Origin: Thermococcus argininiproducens
GTDB taxonomy: Archaea; Methanobacteriota_B; Thermococci; Thermococcales; Thermococcaceae
Length of the DNA stretch: 64,000 nucleotides
Direction of reading: 5' to 3'
NCBI RefSeq assembly: GCF_023746595.1
Contig: NZ_CP080572.1
Coordinates: 682,001 to 746,000, forward strand
Shown here piece after piece: positions 1 through 11,351 of this stretch (the stretch's first letter is position 1; every line of letters begins with the position of its first letter). The translations under genes and the position numbers were made by a program. Below the pieces are notes generated by a model. It ran no database searches, was not told where the DNA came from, and saw only the letters and a program-made list of their open reading frames with translations.

Positions 1-406
1 CGTGGTTGAGTTCTTCGCTTACAAAAACTCCATCTTCGCCTTTCTTTATGAGGGCACTAATGGCTCCAAGGTTTGCATTATAACCACTCTGGAAGAGAAT
101 CGCAGCCTCTCTCTTTTTGAATTTTGCCAGTTTCTCCTCGAGCTCTACGTGGAGTTCCATTGTACCAGCTATAGTTCTAACAGCTCCCGCACCTATACCA
201 TAGTCGAGAATTGCTCTTATTGCGGCTTCTTTGATTTTTGGATGTGCGGCAAGGCCAAGGTAGTTGTTGGAACACATGTTAAGAACCTTCTTCCCATCCA
301 CAACAACCCAGGGGCCTTGAGAACTTTGAAGGACTCTAATCTTAACATAGAGGCCTTTCTCTTTAAGTTCATTAAGCTCCTCAGTAATCCAATCAAGCTT
401 CGCCAT
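1..406 (-). CDS. kbl: 2-amino-3-ketobutyrate CoA ligase family PLP enzyme (partial, N-terminal 135 residues)
   Basis: The reverse strand encodes the first 135 residues of an alpha-oxoamine synthase; the gene runs off the left edge. The start ATG at 406-404 follows GGTGGTG closely. Visible family features are the early substrate-binding segment CSNNYLGLA and the glycine-rich GIGAGAVRTIAGT stretch followed by a LF-QSGYNAN motif, all typical of PLP-dependent fold-type I enzymes that condense acyl-CoA with an amino acid (glycine C-acetyltransferase, 8-amino-7-oxononanoate synthase). Among archaeal relatives the Kbl assignment, cleaving or forming 2-amino-3-ketobutyrate in threonine breakdown, fits best. 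The lysine that binds PLP lies outside the window, so the exact substrate is inferred. A TATA-like stretch lies near 432-446. Confidence 0.75.
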   Translation of the reverse strand, partial: MAKLDWITEELNELKEKGLYVKIRVLQSSQGPWVVVDGKKVLNMCSNNYLGLAAHPKIKEAAIRAILDYGIGAGAVRTIAGTMELHVELEEKLAKFKKREAAILFQSGYNANLGAISALIKKGEDGVFVSEELNH

Positions 407-539
407 ATGCACCACCGAGTAGAATATCTACTTTTTACACCTATAAAAGTTTTTCATGTATCTCAATGATATGTCTACGGTTACCCCTGGAGACAATATA
501 ATGGCTTTTTTGTATGTATTGCTTTAGATTAGATCCTAG

Positions 540-574
540 AAATTTACGATTATCGGCCGTAAATTTTATATATT
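540..574 (+). promoter_or_regulatory. Perfect 9-bp palindrome abutting a TATA box
   Basis: AAATTTACG (540-548) and CGTAAATTT (558-566) form a perfect inverted repeat with a 9-nt spacer. The right arm runs directly into a strong TATA-like element (TTTTATATATTT, 564-575). A protein bound to the palindrome would sit over the BRE/TFB position, so this looks like an operator for the transcript starting near 592. The binding protein is unknown. Confidence 0.5.
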
Positions 575-591
575 TCAAGTGCTTAATTTTT

Positions 592-655
592 GTGGGTCTT
601 CGTAGGGAGGACAGAGCAAAGCCGCAAAGTTAGAATGTTGGCCTGCTTGGTTTTT
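592..655 (+). ncRNA. Candidate small structured RNA or long leader
   Basis: About 25 bp downstream of the TATA box at 564-575 lies a roughly 60-nt island richer in G and C than the surrounding AT-rich intergenic DNA. It can fold into two hairpins: GTCTTC with GAGGAC around loop GTAGG (597-613), and AGC..GCC with GGC..GCT further on. It ends in TTTTTAATTA, as expected for archaeal termination. No in-frame gene fits. It could instead be the 5' part of the leader of the gene at 753, but that gene has its own TATA-like box at about 712-722. It matches no RNA family I recognise. Confidence 0.35.
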
Positions 656-752
656 AATTATAATTAAATTTCAGGATTAGGGATATGATTGTGCTAAATA
701 GGAGGTTGTAGATGATTATATAAGATGTAGAAACACAAGGGGTGAATTCCTA

Positions 753-1661
753 GTGATAAGAAAATTAAAATGGGACTTTTATTTAGTTCTTGTTTTATCT
801 GTGGCTTTTATCCTTATCTTTTCTGTTTCGCTTGGAATCTACAAGGACAAGATGACTAAGAATGAGTTCTGGGATAGATTCATTGGTGAAAGATTAGCCT
901 ACGTTTATGTAGTTCCAAATGAGAGTATAGAGGCAACTATTTTCTGGTGTCCTTCCTCTATGAAATTAGAGAAAGATAAGCTGAAAGATAATATTAGTGT
1001 AACTATTTCCACGCCCTTAGGTTCACTGGTTCAATACAAAGGAGAAGATCTGCAAAGGTCATTCAGAGGATACTTTAGAATGATTATACCAATGCAGCTT
1101 TTGGGCTTTGAGTCTGGGAGCTACGAGTTGGAGAATGTAAACTCCTACATTTATGTTACCACTCCAACTAGAACAGAGAAGTTTACCATCTCCTTAGGAA
1201 ATTGGATCATTGAAACTGGCAAAGAAATTGCCCCAAAATTAATTATTACCGAAAACAGCCGATATGCTACTACATTTGTAAACGATTCTAAACTGGTAAA
1301 ATATGAGATAGGGTTGTTTAACCCAACAAATGAGAGCATCTACATTATGAACATTTTTCATCCCCTAGACTCTCAAAGCTTAAGAACTCTCGCTATAGCT
1401 TGTTACAACACCACATCCATTTTAGACTTACCAAAAGTGGAAGATGGATCAAAAATTCCAAAAGAGAATCTTCTTTCTTCCACAGGGTGTCAGATACCTC
1501 CAAGAGAAAAAAGATACCTTGTCATGTATATCGAAGTTGATCCTACAGTTGAAATGCTCTTATTGAGACCAAAAATAGAGTACAAATTGAACAATAGTAC
1601 TTTTTTCATGCCCGGAGCAACAATGGAATTTGTTAGAATAACAGAAAGGTGCACAAATTAA
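753..1661 (+). CDS. Membrane-anchored protein of unknown function
   Basis: A 302-residue protein starting with GTG, with GGGGTGA about 8 nt upstream. Residues 9-28 form a hydrophobic segment (signal anchor) after a short basic N-terminus, so the remainder, mostly beta-rich and with several N-x-S/T sites, probably faces outside. Two cysteines at mid-protein and near residue 245 could be structural. I do not recognise a family. The gene stands alone, with a TATA-like box at about 712-722 and an AT-rich gap before rfcS. Confidence 0.7.
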   Translation: MIRKLKWDFYLVLVLSVAFILIFSVSLGIYKDKMTKNEFWDRFIGERLAYVYVVPNESIEATIFWCPSSMKLEKDKLKDNISVTISTPLGSLVQYKGEDLQRSFRGYFRMIIPMQLLGFESGSYELENVNSYIYVTTPTRTEKFTISLGNWIIETGKEIAPKLIITENSRYATTFVNDSKLVKYEIGLFNPTNESIYIMNIFHPLDSQSLRTLAIACYNTTSILDLPKVEDGSKIPKENLLSSTGCQIPPREKRYLVMYIEVDPTVEMLLLRPKIEYKLNNSTFFMPGATMEFVRITERCTN

Positions 1662-1776
1662 TAGTTTTCCCAATTTAAGAAGAGTTTGCTTTTCTGTTCT
1701 AGATTTTTGGGATGTAAGTTTCTATATAACAATGTTTAAGTAAAAATCAACTCTCTCTAAAACTATGAAAAGTCCA

Positions 1777-1790
1777 AAGCTTTTAAATAT
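1777..1790 (+). promoter_or_regulatory. BRE/TATA promoter of the rfcS-rfcL operon
   Basis: AAGCTTTTAAATAT at 1777-1790 is a textbook Thermococcales BRE/TATA element. Initiation would fall near 1812, leaving a leader of about 24 nt that carries the AGGTGA ribosome binding site at 1825-1830. Confidence 0.65.
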
Positions 1791-1835
1791 CTGCTTGAGT
1801 ATAAAGAAGTTAGGTTACGATAATAGGTGATCGCT

Positions 1836-2828
1836 ATGGTTGAGGCGGTAAAAGAGGTTAAAGAAGTCAAAATTCTTGAAAAACCTTGGGTTGAAAAGTA
1901 CAGGCCTGAGAGACTTGATGACATTGTTGGTCAGGATCATATAGTGAGGAGATTGAAGCATTATGTTAAGACTGGTTCGATGCCCCACCTTCTCCTAGCT
2001 GGACCACCAGGCACAGGAAAAACGACTTCTTCACTGTGTTTAGCGAGGGAGCTGTTTGGCGAAAACTGGCGTCATAACTTTTTAGAACTCAACGCGAGCG
2101 ATGAAAGAGGGATAAACGTCATAAGGGAGAAAGTAAAGGAGTTTGCAAGAACAAAGCCTATTGGAGGAGTAAGTTTCAAGATAATATTCCTCGATGAGGC
2201 CGATGCTTTAACTCAAGACGCTCAACAAGCCTTGAGAAGAACAATGGAGATGTTCTCAAGCAACGTTCGCTTTATCTTGAGCTGCAACTATTCCTCTAAG
2301 ATCATTGAGCCCATTCAGAGTAGATGTGCTATTTTCCGCTTCAGACCACTTAGAGATGAAGATGTAGCCAAGAGACTCAAATACATAGCAGAAAATGAAG
2401 AATTAGAGCTCACTGAAGAAGGCCTTCAAGCTATACTTTATGTAGCTGAGGGAGACCTGAGAAGGGCTATAAACGTACTTCAAGCAGCTGCAGCTTTGGA
2501 CGTAAAGATCACTGACGAAAACGTTTTCTTAGTGGCAAGTAGAGCTCGTCCAGAGGATGTTAGGGAAATGATGCTTTTCGCTTTGGAAGGAAATTTCCTT
2601 AAAGCTAGGGACAAACTAAGAGAGATTCTTCTTAAACAAGGATTAAGCGGGGAGGATGTTCTTATACAGATGCACAAAGAGGTGTTTAACCTTCCAATAA
2701 GTGAGCCAAAGAAAGTGGCCCTCGCAGATAAAATTGGTGAATACAACTTTAGACTTGTTGAAGGTTCCAATGAAATGATCCAACTTGAAGCGTTGCTTGC
2801 TCAATTTACATTGCTTGGCAAGGATTAG
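1836..2828 (+). CDS. rfcS: Replication factor C small subunit
   Basis: 330-residue AAA+ subunit of the archaeal clamp loader that opens PCNA onto primer-template DNA. Walker A GPPGTGKT is at residues 56-63, Walker B IIFLDEAD at 117-123, the SRC arginine-finger motif near 162-164, and sensor 2 GDLRRAIN near 206-213. The ATG at 1836 is preferred over a GTG 9 nt earlier because AGGTGA sits 5 nt before it. Some Thermococcales homologues carry an intein in the P-loop region; none is present here. The gene is followed 10 nt later by rfcL, forming an RFC operon. Confidence 0.97.
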   Translation: MVEAVKEVKEVKILEKPWVEKYRPERLDDIVGQDHIVRRLKHYVKTGSMPHLLLAGPPGTGKTTSSLCLARELFGENWRHNFLELNASDERGINVIREKVKEFARTKPIGGVSFKIIFLDEADALTQDAQQALRRTMEMFSSNVRFILSCNYSSKIIEPIQSRCAIFRFRPLRDEDVAKRLKYIAENEELELTEEGLQAILYVAEGDLRRAINVLQAAAALDVKITDENVFLVASRARPEDVREMMLFALEGNFLKARDKLREILLKQGLSGEDVLIQMHKEVFNLPISEPKKVALADKIGEYNFRLVEGSNEMIQLEALLAQFTLLGKD

Positions 2829-2838
2829 GTGAGTTCAA

Positions 2839-4290
2839 ATGCTTCCTTGGACTGAGAAATATAGACCAAAGAGGCTTGTGGATATTGTAAACCAAGATAA
2901 GGCCTTAGAAAAGGTCAAGCCGTGGATTGAGCAATGGGTTCATGGAGCCCCTAAAAAGAAGGCTCTTATCTTGGCAGGTCCTCCAGGTAGTGGAAAAACT
3001 ACTACAGTCTATGCCTTGGCAAATGAATACAAATTTGAGGTTATTGAACTTAATGCCAGCGATGACAGAACATTTGGGAAGATAGAGCGTTATTTAAACG
3101 CTGCTTATACAATGGATGTTTTTGGGAGGAGAAGGAAACTTATCTTCTTAGATGAAGCGGATAACATAGAGCCAAGTGGTGCTAGAGAAATAGCCAAACT
3201 CATAACCAAGGCTCGCAATCCAATAATAATGTCTGCCAATAGATACTGGGAGGTTCCGATAGAAATAAGAAATAAAGCTGAAATCGTTGAGTACAAGAGA
3301 TTGACCCAGAGAGATATATTAAAGGCGCTATTTAGGATAATTAAGGCAGAAGGGATCTTTGTTCCTAAAGAAGTTCTCCAGATGATTGCCAAGAGAGCTA
3401 GAGGGGATTTAAGAGCTGCTATAAACGACCTTCAGACCGTGGTAAGTGGTGGAGTGGAGGATGCTGAGCTAATTTTAGCATACAGAGATGTTGAAAAGTC
3501 CATATTTGAGGCATTAGGGACTATATTTGCAACTGACAACGCTAAAAGGGCTAAAATGGCCCTAATGAATCTTGATAACACTCCAGATGAGGTTCTTCTT
3601 TGGCTAGACGAGAATATTCCTTACGTATATTACAAGCCAGAAGATATAGCGAGAGCCTATGATGCCCTTAGTAGGGCAGACATTTACCTAGGACGAGCTA
3701 AGAGATCAGGAAGTTACGGGTTGTGGAAGTACGCTATGGATATGATGACTGCAGGGGTTGCAGTTGCAGGGGTAAAGAAAAAAGGATTCATGAGATTTTA
3801 TCCTCCAAAAACCCTGAGGATTCTTCGTGATACAAAAGAAGAACGTTCTATTAGAGATTCAATCGTGAAGAAGATAATGAAAGGAATGCATATGAGCAAA
3901 CTTGAGGCCATTGAGACAATGCAAATATTTAAAGCAATATTCGCCAATAATCTCGATGTTGCTGCTCATATAGCTGTTTTCTTGGAATTAGGTGATAAAG
4001 AATTAGAGTTTCTAACTGAAGATAAAGAGAAAGCAGCGAAAATTAAAGGAAAGACCCTTTCAATACACAGAAAGCTCAAAAAAGTAAAGACAGAGTTGGA
4101 AGCAAGAGTGGAAGAAGTAATAGGGAAAGAAAAAGAAGAGAAAGCTGAAGGGATGGATAAAAAGAGTGAAAAAGAGGAGGCCGTAGAAGCAGAAGGTAAA
4201 AAGGAAGAAATAAAGCCAAAGGAGGAAAAAGAAGCAAAAGAGAAAAAGAAGGATAAACAAGCAACTTTATTTGAGTTTTTGAAAAAATAA
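2839..4290 (+). CDS. rfcL: Replication factor C large subunit
   Basis: 483-residue large RFC subunit. It has Walker A GPPGSGKT (47-54), Walker B IFLDEADN (102-109), the clamp-loader collar, then a highly charged Lys/Glu tail from about residue 415. The C-terminus ends in QATLFEFL (474-481), a PCNA-interacting (PIP) peptide, which shows how the loader contacts the clamp. The ATG follows GGTGA, which overlaps the rfcS stop region, so the two genes are probably translationally coupled. Length and order match other Thermococcales. No intein is present. Confidence 0.97.
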   Translation: MLPWTEKYRPKRLVDIVNQDKALEKVKPWIEQWVHGAPKKKALILAGPPGSGKTTTVYALANEYKFEVIELNASDDRTFGKIERYLNAAYTMDVFGRRRKLIFLDEADNIEPSGAREIAKLITKARNPIIMSANRYWEVPIEIRNKAEIVEYKRLTQRDILKALFRIIKAEGIFVPKEVLQMIAKRARGDLRAAINDLQTVVSGGVEDAELILAYRDVEKSIFEALGTIFATDNAKRAKMALMNLDNTPDEVLLWLDENIPYVYYKPEDIARAYDALSRADIYLGRAKRSGSYGLWKYAMDMMTAGVAVAGVKKKGFMRFYPPKTLRILRDTKEERSIRDSIVKKIMKGMHMSKLEAIETMQIFKAIFANNLDVAAHIAVFLELGDKELEFLTEDKEKAAKIKGKTLSIHRKLKKVKTELEARVEEVIGKEKEEKAEGMDKKSEKEEAVEAEGKKEEIKPKEEKEAKEKKKDKQATLFEFLKK

Positions 4291-4350
4291 CCTCTCTTTT
4301 TCTTTCGAAAAACCCTCTTTAGGAAGCGGTAGGTTACTTTTTGGAATGTT

Positions 4351-6199
<1,849 letters not shown>

Positions 6200-6303
6200 C
6201 CTTCTCCCCCTCAAATTATAGGTTGGATGTAGTTTATATTAAAACCTTTTTTATCTTTTTTAGGTGTGGGGACTCCTTTTGAAAGGGAGGGGATGAGAGC
6301 CCG

Positions 6304-6316
6304 AAAAGTTTAAATA
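6304..6316 (+). promoter_or_regulatory. TATA promoter for a near-leaderless transcript
   Basis: AAAAGTTTAAATA matches the BRE/TATA consensus and sits about 30 bp before ATG 6343, so the transcript would begin at or just before the start codon. A hairpin (CTCCTTT against AAAGGGAG, about 6271-6289) precedes it and may belong to a terminator or other signal. Confidence 0.45.
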
Positions 6317-6342
6317 CTTTTTACTCTGTTGCATAGTAATTA

Positions 6343-6516
6343 ATGATACTAATGTACTTGACGCAAAAGAATCATCTTCCAGCGGACAAGAAGACGTACA
6401 AACCTCTTCGCACTCTAACACACTTATCTAAAGATCTTCACACTCATTCTTCAGGCTCCTCAAAGAAAGGAGGAAAGGTAACTCACAATTTGTGTAGAAT
6501 ATTTCACTTCCAATAG
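6343..6516 (+). CDS. Possible 57-residue leaderless small protein
   Basis: An open frame of 57 codons from ATG 6343 to TAG 6516. It is basic and rich in His, Lys, Thr and Ser, with a [16 protein letters not shown] stretch, and resembles no family I know. It has no ribosome binding site, but the TATA element at 6304-6316 is at leaderless distance. It converges with and overlaps the moaA 3' end by 13 nt. It may be a real small DNA- or RNA-binding protein, or the transcript may be non-coding. Confidence 0.35.
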   Translation: MILMYLTQKNHLPADKKTYKPLRTLTHLSKDLHTHSSGSSKKGGKVTHNLCRIFHFQ

Positions 6517-7427
6517 GGTTCTCTCATGAGAATAGCTTTCTTAAAGATTTCAATAAGCTCTTCATCACTGGCTCCATTTCTTATTGGGGTCACGATATCT
6601 ACTAGGTCATCTTTTCTAAGGAGACATGTTTTTAGATGACCACTTGAGGTTAACCTTATCCTTGTACAGTTTGCACAAAAAACGGTATTATGCATCGATC
6701 TAACTATCTCAACTTCAGCTGTGCCATATTTTGTTGGTATGAAGTATTTTTTCCTTCTGTGCATTCTTCTTTCCTTCGTTTCTATAGCAATCTTTTGGAA
6801 TTCTTCCTCTAATGGCTTTAATGGATAAAAATATTTCTTAAAAAACCACGAGTTTTCCATCTCTCTAGGAACTTCGATTTCAATAAGCTGAAGAACAGCG
6901 TTATTTTGGGCAGCATAGTCCACCATATCCCAAATTTCATCGTCATTAAGCCCTTTCATAACAACCATATTTAGTTTAACGGGAGAGAAAAGCCTAACTG
7001 CCTTTTTTATCCCCTTGATAACCTGTGGGAGTACGTCAAAACCTGTGATCTCCTTATATTTATTCCTATCTAATGTGTCTAGACTTATATTTACCCTATC
7101 AAGTCCTGCATCTTTTAAGGCTTCCCCTAGGATGTTCATCGTTGTTCCATTTGTTGTCATTGACAGATCGACGACATACGGTCTTATCCTTCTTACTATC
7201 TCAACTATATCTTCTCTTACTGTTGGTTCCCCTCCAGTTAGTTTTACTTTTTTTACCCCCAGCTTTGAGGCTATTCTGACTATTCGTTCTATCTCTTCTG
7301 GACTCATCTCTTGAAAGTTGAGTGTTTGGCCTTCTCTGTGACAGTAGAAGCAGTTCAAGTTACACTCATGAGTTAGAGAGATCCTAAGGTTCGTGACTGG
7401 CCTTCCAAAACGATCCACTAAGATCAT
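6504..7427 (-). CDS. moaA: GTP 3',8-cyclase (molybdenum/tungsten cofactor synthesis)
   Basis: 307-residue radical SAM enzyme for the first step of molybdopterin (tungstopterin) synthesis. The SAM cluster motif CxxxCxxC is C22, C26, C29 (CNLNCFYCH). The second cluster ligands are C251 and C254 (CANC) and C268. The GG(T)EP-like segment [10 protein letters not shown] follows. The start at ATG 7427 ([10 protein letters not shown]) is set by GAGGG 6 nt upstream and by homology; a longer frame from 7484 lacks a ribosome site. Bacterial MoaA ends in GG needed for GTP handling; this one ends in PYWK. It serves the many tungsten enzymes typical of Thermococcales. Confidence 0.9.
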   Translation of the reverse strand: MILVDRFGRPVTNLRISLTHECNLNCFYCHREGQTLNFQEMSPEEIERIVRIASKLGVKKVKLTGGEPTVREDIVEIVRRIRPYVVDLSMTTNGTTMNILGEALKDAGLDRVNISLDTLDRNKYKEITGFDVLPQVIKGIKKAVRLFSPVKLNMVVMKGLNDDEIWDMVDYAAQNNAVLQLIEIEVPREMENSWFFKKYFYPLKPLEEEFQKIAIETKERRMHRRKKYFIPTKYGTAEVEIVRSMHNTVFCANCTRIRLTSSGHLKTCLLRKDDLVDIVTPIRNGASDEELIEIFKKAILMREPYWK

Positions 7428-7557
7428 GAGCTTCCCTCTAATTATTAAAGTATTTTGCTTTAAAAAAAGCTTTTGGATAAACATATTTGTTAAACCTATT
7501 ACTTGGCGAAAAGTAAAAGAACGATGAGAGTGTATTATATTTTAGGGGGGAATTACC

Positions 7558-8316
7558 GTGGATGTAGAGAAAATTCGCGAAGTTGTTAAAAAAGCAGAGC
7601 TTCTCCATAAAGAATTTCAGAAAGCTTTTCTGAAGGCTTATTCACTCTCTTCAAATTGGGACTTTGATGAGCTAAGGGGACTACTCTTAACCCTTCATGA
7701 GATAATTGAGAAAAAATTTGATGTTGCGTCTGAGATAGTTAGCTTGTCTTCTTTAATTGGGGGTCGTTTTGAAGTTTTTGCAAAGGAACTTCAAAAGAAT
7801 GAACATCAGATAAAATTTCGTGTAGAAGAACTTCTTCCACTAGTTGAGAGTCCTAAAATTAGTTTTAGTGAAAGAGCTAGGATAAATGCTTCACTTCAAA
7901 GACTTTTGCAGTTTTATAGGATCTATGATTACTCTATAACTCAAGCAATTCAGAAATTAACTGGGGAGCTTGAAGGGCTTATATTTATAAGCGAAGAGAG
8001 AAAACTACCACCGACCAATATCGTGAATAAAATGCAAAAAATAGAGATGTTAGAAAATACAATTGATACCCTCATATCCTTTGTGTATTACTTGTATTAC
8101 TACCCTTCATGGGTTCATAAAGTTGAAGAGGCTTTGAGAGACTGGCATTCCAAAGGCCTATTGTGGGTTGAGGTGAGGAACGTAGAAAAAAATAGTGGTG
8201 TTGAGAGAACTCATGCCGCTAAAATCCTTGAAGGCTTAATGCTCATCGGTGTTGTGGAAAAACGGGAAAGAGGTGGTGAATATGTCTACAAACTCAGAGG
8301 TTTCGGTGAGGATTAG
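7558..8316 (+). CDS. Helical protein with C-terminal winged helix
   Basis: 252 residues, starting with GTG after GGGGGG. The first 190 residues are strongly alpha-helical. The last 60 ([43 protein letters not shown] region) read as a winged helix with a recognition helix and a beta-wing. No metal or catalytic motif is seen. It overlaps fau-1 by 35 nt, so they are co-translated; a role in regulating or assisting FAU-1 is possible but not shown. I do not recognise a named family. Confidence 0.75.
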   Translation: MDVEKIREVVKKAELLHKEFQKAFLKAYSLSSNWDFDELRGLLLTLHEIIEKKFDVASEIVSLSSLIGGRFEVFAKELQKNEHQIKFRVEELLPLVESPKISFSERARINASLQRLLQFYRIYDYSITQAIQKLTGELEGLIFISEERKLPPTNIVNKMQKIEMLENTIDTLISFVYYLYYYPSWVHKVEEALRDWHSKGLLWVEVRNVEKNSGVERTHAAKILEGLMLIGVVEKRERGGEYVYKLRGFGED

Positions 8317-9697
8317 AGGAATATACAGTACTGCATTAACAAAACTGCTACTTGACGAAGGATTTAAAATAAGCCAGCCAAGTCAGAGAATCGTCGAAAG
8401 GTTAAACATTGAAAAAGCTTATGATGAATTTGATGTAGATATTCAGGACAAAAGAGATTCCCATGGTGTAGTTTTAGTTGGTACAAAAGTTGAGGAAGTT
8501 AAAAAAGTTCTTGAAGAGAAATTTTTGGATGTTTTTTTCAGAAAGATGCCATATCAGCTGTATGGCATATATAAAGGAATGGTGGTTAAGAGAGACGACA
8601 GATATGTCTATGTTGATATAGGAAGTGCCATTGGGACATTGCTAATTGAAGAATTCCCAGATGCTATGGAAGGAGACGAAGTGCTAGTTCAGGTAAAGAA
8701 AAACAACTTGCTTCCACATTTAAGCGTCCTTCTTACTATCCCAGGAGATTATGCAGTTCTTATTCCAAAGCCAATTGGTACACAGAGACACGTTAAAATT
8801 TCTAGGAAAATTAGGGAGCAGAGTGAGCGGGAGAGACTTAGAATACTTGGATTAAGTGTGGATTTAGGGGAATGGGGAGTTCTATGGAGGACAGCTGCAG
8901 CATACAAAGATTGGAATTTATTACGAGATGAGCTTATTAAACTTTCAAAAATCGCTGAAAAGCTTAAAGACGCAGATAAATACTCAGCTCCAGCAAAAAT
9001 TGTAGATGGAAGGGATATATACGAAGTAGAATTTGGAGGAGCGGCTAAGGCAAAGCTTGACGATATTAGAAACACCGTGGTTCCCACAATAGAGGGCCAC
9101 CATAAATTCAAGGCCTACGACCCCGAGTTTGGGTTTGCAGTTGAGATAGGAGAAGGAATTCTAGCTAAAATGCCATCTCAACGAAAAAAAGTTAGTGAAG
9201 GCTTTTTAGAGACGTTAGTTAATAATAAAGGTCCAAAGTCTGGATGGCTTTTTAGATTTGAACATGTAAAGCCAGATGGCCAAATAATTAAGATTGGGCC
9301 AGGAGAAATTTTAGAGGTCTCATTAAATCCACTCAAACTTAAGGTTAAGAGGTATCTAAAGCCAGGTAAGTTTTATGATGGGCTGGATGTACCAATAGAA
9401 CACGGAGATTATGCAATAACAGAGATAGAGGATGGTAAATGGTGGTTCAAACACAGCTACTATGACAAAGAAGGGAATCTGAAAGGAGAATACTACAACA
9501 TTTGTACTCCAGTTGAGATCTATCCAGACAAAGCCCGTTATGTTGATCTAGAAGTTGATATTGTCAAGTGGCCCGATGGAAAGAAGGAGATAATTGATAA
9601 AGAGGAACTAAAGATGCACTACGAAGATGGAGTGATAAGCGAAAAGTTATACAAGGCTATATTGAGGCTTACTCAAGAATTGTTTGAGAAGATTTAG
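8282..9697 (+). CDS. fau-1: FAU-1, RNase E/G-like RNA-binding protein
   Basis: 471-residue homologue of Pyrococcus FAU-1. The N-terminal half carries a split S1-like domain ([28 protein letters not shown]), with an RNase E/G-type region (residues about 150-330), and the C-terminal part (about 340-460) is a DUF402 domain ([24 protein letters not shown]... [25 protein letters not shown]). FAU-1 proteins bind AU-rich RNA and have been linked to 5S rRNA processing. ATG 8282 follows AGGTGGTGA inside the upstream gene. Its 3' end overlaps the convergent radB by 29 nt. Confidence 0.92.
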   Translation: MSTNSEVSVRIRGIYSTALTKLLLDEGFKISQPSQRIVERLNIEKAYDEFDVDIQDKRDSHGVVLVGTKVEEVKKVLEEKFLDVFFRKMPYQLYGIYKGMVVKRDDRYVYVDIGSAIGTLLIEEFPDAMEGDEVLVQVKKNNLLPHLSVLLTIPGDYAVLIPKPIGTQRHVKISRKIREQSERERLRILGLSVDLGEWGVLWRTAAAYKDWNLLRDELIKLSKIAEKLKDADKYSAPAKIVDGRDIYEVEFGGAAKAKLDDIRNTVVPTIEGHHKFKAYDPEFGFAVEIGEGILAKMPSQRKKVSEGFLETLVNNKGPKSGWLFRFEHVKPDGQIIKIGPGEILEVSLNPLKLKVKRYLKPGKFYDGLDVPIEHGDYAITEIEDGKWWFKHSYYDKEGNLKGEYYNICTPVEIYPDKARYVDLEVDIVKWPDGKKEIIDKEELKMHYEDGVISEKLYKAILRLTQELFEKI

Positions 9698-10358
9698 TTT
9701 TTTCCACATCTTCTATTCCTTTATCTGTTATTTTAAAATATACAATTCCACCTTCTGGCCTGAACCTATGTCTCTCCAAGATAGCTATTCTCAAACCAGG
9801 TCTCAATTTTTCTAAACGTACTATATCCTTACATTTGTACCCTAATGTGTGTTCAGCTATCGGCTTTAGCGTATTTTGTTTTGAGTCAAAATACACCTGG
9901 TTGGTTACGATAACTGCTAAATTGTATTTTCTTGATAACCATAGGAGCACTTGGAGTTGTTTTCCTAAATCTACTGTTATAGCACTTTTGTTCTCTTCAA
10001 CTCTATAGTGGTTTGTTATTGAGTCAACAATAATCATGGAAAACGTTTCGTTAACGATTTTCTTAAGCCTTGATATAGTTTTCCTCTGCTCTTTGAAGTC
10101 AAATATTTCAAATATCAGGAATCTTTGGAGAACTGTATTTGCATCCATACCTCGTGACTCCGCCATTTTGGCTAACCTTTCTGGAGAAAAGCCTCCTTCA
10201 GTATCAATATATGCTATCTTTCCCATATTTAAAAGCCCTACTTGCATTGCTAGTGTAGTCTTTCCAGTGGCAAATGGTCCATATATCTGTGTTAGAACTC
10301 CTTTATCTATACCTCCCCCTAATAACTCGTCTAGGGCTTTACTGCCAGTAGTTAGCAT
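9669..10358 (-). CDS. radB: RadB recombinase paralogue
   Basis: 229-residue RecA-family ATPase lacking the helix-hairpin-helix N-domain of RadA. Walker A GPFATGKT is at residues 27-34 and Walker B MIIVDS at 108-113. The short length and direct start with [16 protein letters not shown] are diagnostic for RadB, which assists RadA and interacts with Hjc and DNA polymerase D in Thermococcales. The start follows GGTGTGAACG. It lies 11 nt downstream of the metallo-beta-lactamase gene, so the two form an operon. Confidence 0.95.
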   Translation of the reverse strand: MLTTGSKALDELLGGGIDKGVLTQIYGPFATGKTTLAMQVGLLNMGKIAYIDTEGGFSPERLAKMAESRGMDANTVLQRFLIFEIFDFKEQRKTISRLKKIVNETFSMIIVDSITNHYRVEENKSAITVDLGKQLQVLLWLSRKYNLAVIVTNQVYFDSKQNTLKPIAEHTLGYKCKDIVRLEKLRPGLRIAILERHRFRPEGGIVYFKITDKGIEDVEKTKSSQTILE

Positions 10359-10369
10359 CGTTCACACCG

Positions 10370-11008
10370 TTAAATCTCAAAAGGCTTGCCGATCTCTAAG
10401 ACTTTCACTAGGCTCCAAACCCTTTTCTCTCGGAGTTCATTGATAAGTTTGTTTGGGTCAGCCTCACTGTAGGCTCCATAATGCATAGGTATTGTAATCT
10501 TTGGTCGCATGATTTCTACAATATTTGCAGCTTCTCTCACATTTGCTGTTGATCTCCCACTTATTGGAACAAAAAGAACATCAACCTCTCCACGCAAGTT
10601 TTTGAAAATTGGGGTATAATATGTGTCTCCAGGGTGGAAGATAGTTTTCTTTCCATTGGAAATAATGTAACCAAGAGGATATTGGCTGGAGGGATGCTCC
10701 ACAAAAATCGCTTTTACTCTCACATTGTTTTCTAATTCTATCTCTTCTCCTCCTCTTATTTCCCTCACTTTGGTGATTCCATCGCTTATTGCCATCAAAT
10801 AAACGGTTTTCGGTCCAATCACTGTAGCATCTCTGAGTCTTGCTAGGAGAGGAGTCTTTCCATAGTGATCACTGTGCTCATGAGTTACTAGGATGTAGTC
10901 AATGCCGTCTATGGCATCATCATTTACATACTCATAAGGATCTATGAGGATTTTTACCCCTCTTGTTTCGATCCAAAAGCACGCGTGTCCATACCAAATA
11001 ATCTTCAT
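10370..11008 (-). CDS. UPF0173-type metallo-beta-lactamase-fold hydrolase
   Basis: 212 residues with a compact MBL fold. The zinc motif HEHSDH is at 43-48, with further ligands H105, H125-D128 (FHPGD) and H176 (PMHYG). The start at ATG 11008 ([11 protein letters not shown]) follows GGAGG at 10 nt; it is the usual N-terminus for this UPF0173/UlaG-like family. Substrate is unknown; relatives hydrolyse phosphodiesters or lactones. Co-transcribed with radB downstream, a pairing that may reflect only convenience. Confidence 0.88.
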   Translation of the reverse strand: MKIIWYGHACFWIETRGVKILIDPYEYVNDDAIDGIDYILVTHEHSDHYGKTPLLARLRDATVIGPKTVYLMAISDGITKVREIRGGEEIELENNVRVKAIFVEHPSSQYPLGYIISNGKKTIFHPGDTYYTPIFKNLRGEVDVLFVPISGRSTANVREAANIVEIMRPKITIPMHYGAYSEADPNKLINELREKRVWSLVKVLEIGKPFEI

Positions 11009-11109
11009 AGGCGTAGCCTCCACGGATAATAGAGTGGAACTCCACTTAAATCTTTCCCATATAACGTTGGTTTTATAAAGGAGTTCTCATTATTTCGATT
11101 TGAAGCCAT

Positions 11110-11349
11110 ATGAAAGACCTGAGAGTTAGAGGACCTTATTCAGTATGGAAGTTTAGAGAAAAAAGAGGAAACGTTTGGAATATTCCAAGTAGAACTAAAG
11201 AGGAAACTTGCAATACAAATAAGAGATTTGCTATTGAGAAAGTAAAGCTTGCAAAGATTCCTGGGGTCTTTTCTCTTAATAAGAATAAGCTGGGTAATAT
11301 CATAATCCAGAAGGATTTCTTCACATGGTTTAATGTTAGGGGGGTTTAA
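11110..11349 (+). CDS. Doubtful 79-residue protein upstream of DUF1614 gene
   Basis: An open frame from ATG 11110 with no ribosome binding site, but with a TATA-like element (GGTTTTATAAAG, about 11069-11080) roughly 30 bp upstream, so it could be leaderless. The product is basic with no recognisable domain. The frame ends directly at the ribosome site of the next gene. The segment could equally be an untranslated leader of the DUF1614 gene. Confidence 0.3.
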   Translation: MKDLRVRGPYSVWKFREKRGNVWNIPSRTKEETCNTNKRFAIEKVKLAKIPGVFSLNKNKLGNIIIQKDFFTWFNVRGV

Positions 11350-11351
11350 AA

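Noticed and set aside
2-469. 155-codon plus-strand open frame at the left edge
   Set aside because: It is antisense to the kbl reading frame, which has clear family motifs and a ribosome site.
592-655. Resemblance of GCAAAGCC..GGCCT to a GEMM (c-di-GMP) riboswitch
   Set aside because: Only a short core is similar; the other GEMM helices are missing and c-di-GMP signalling is not expected in these archaea.
6267-6292. CTTTTGAAAG inside a hairpin as a third element end
   Set aside because: No matching right end nearby; the hairpin is better explained as a terminator or other signal.
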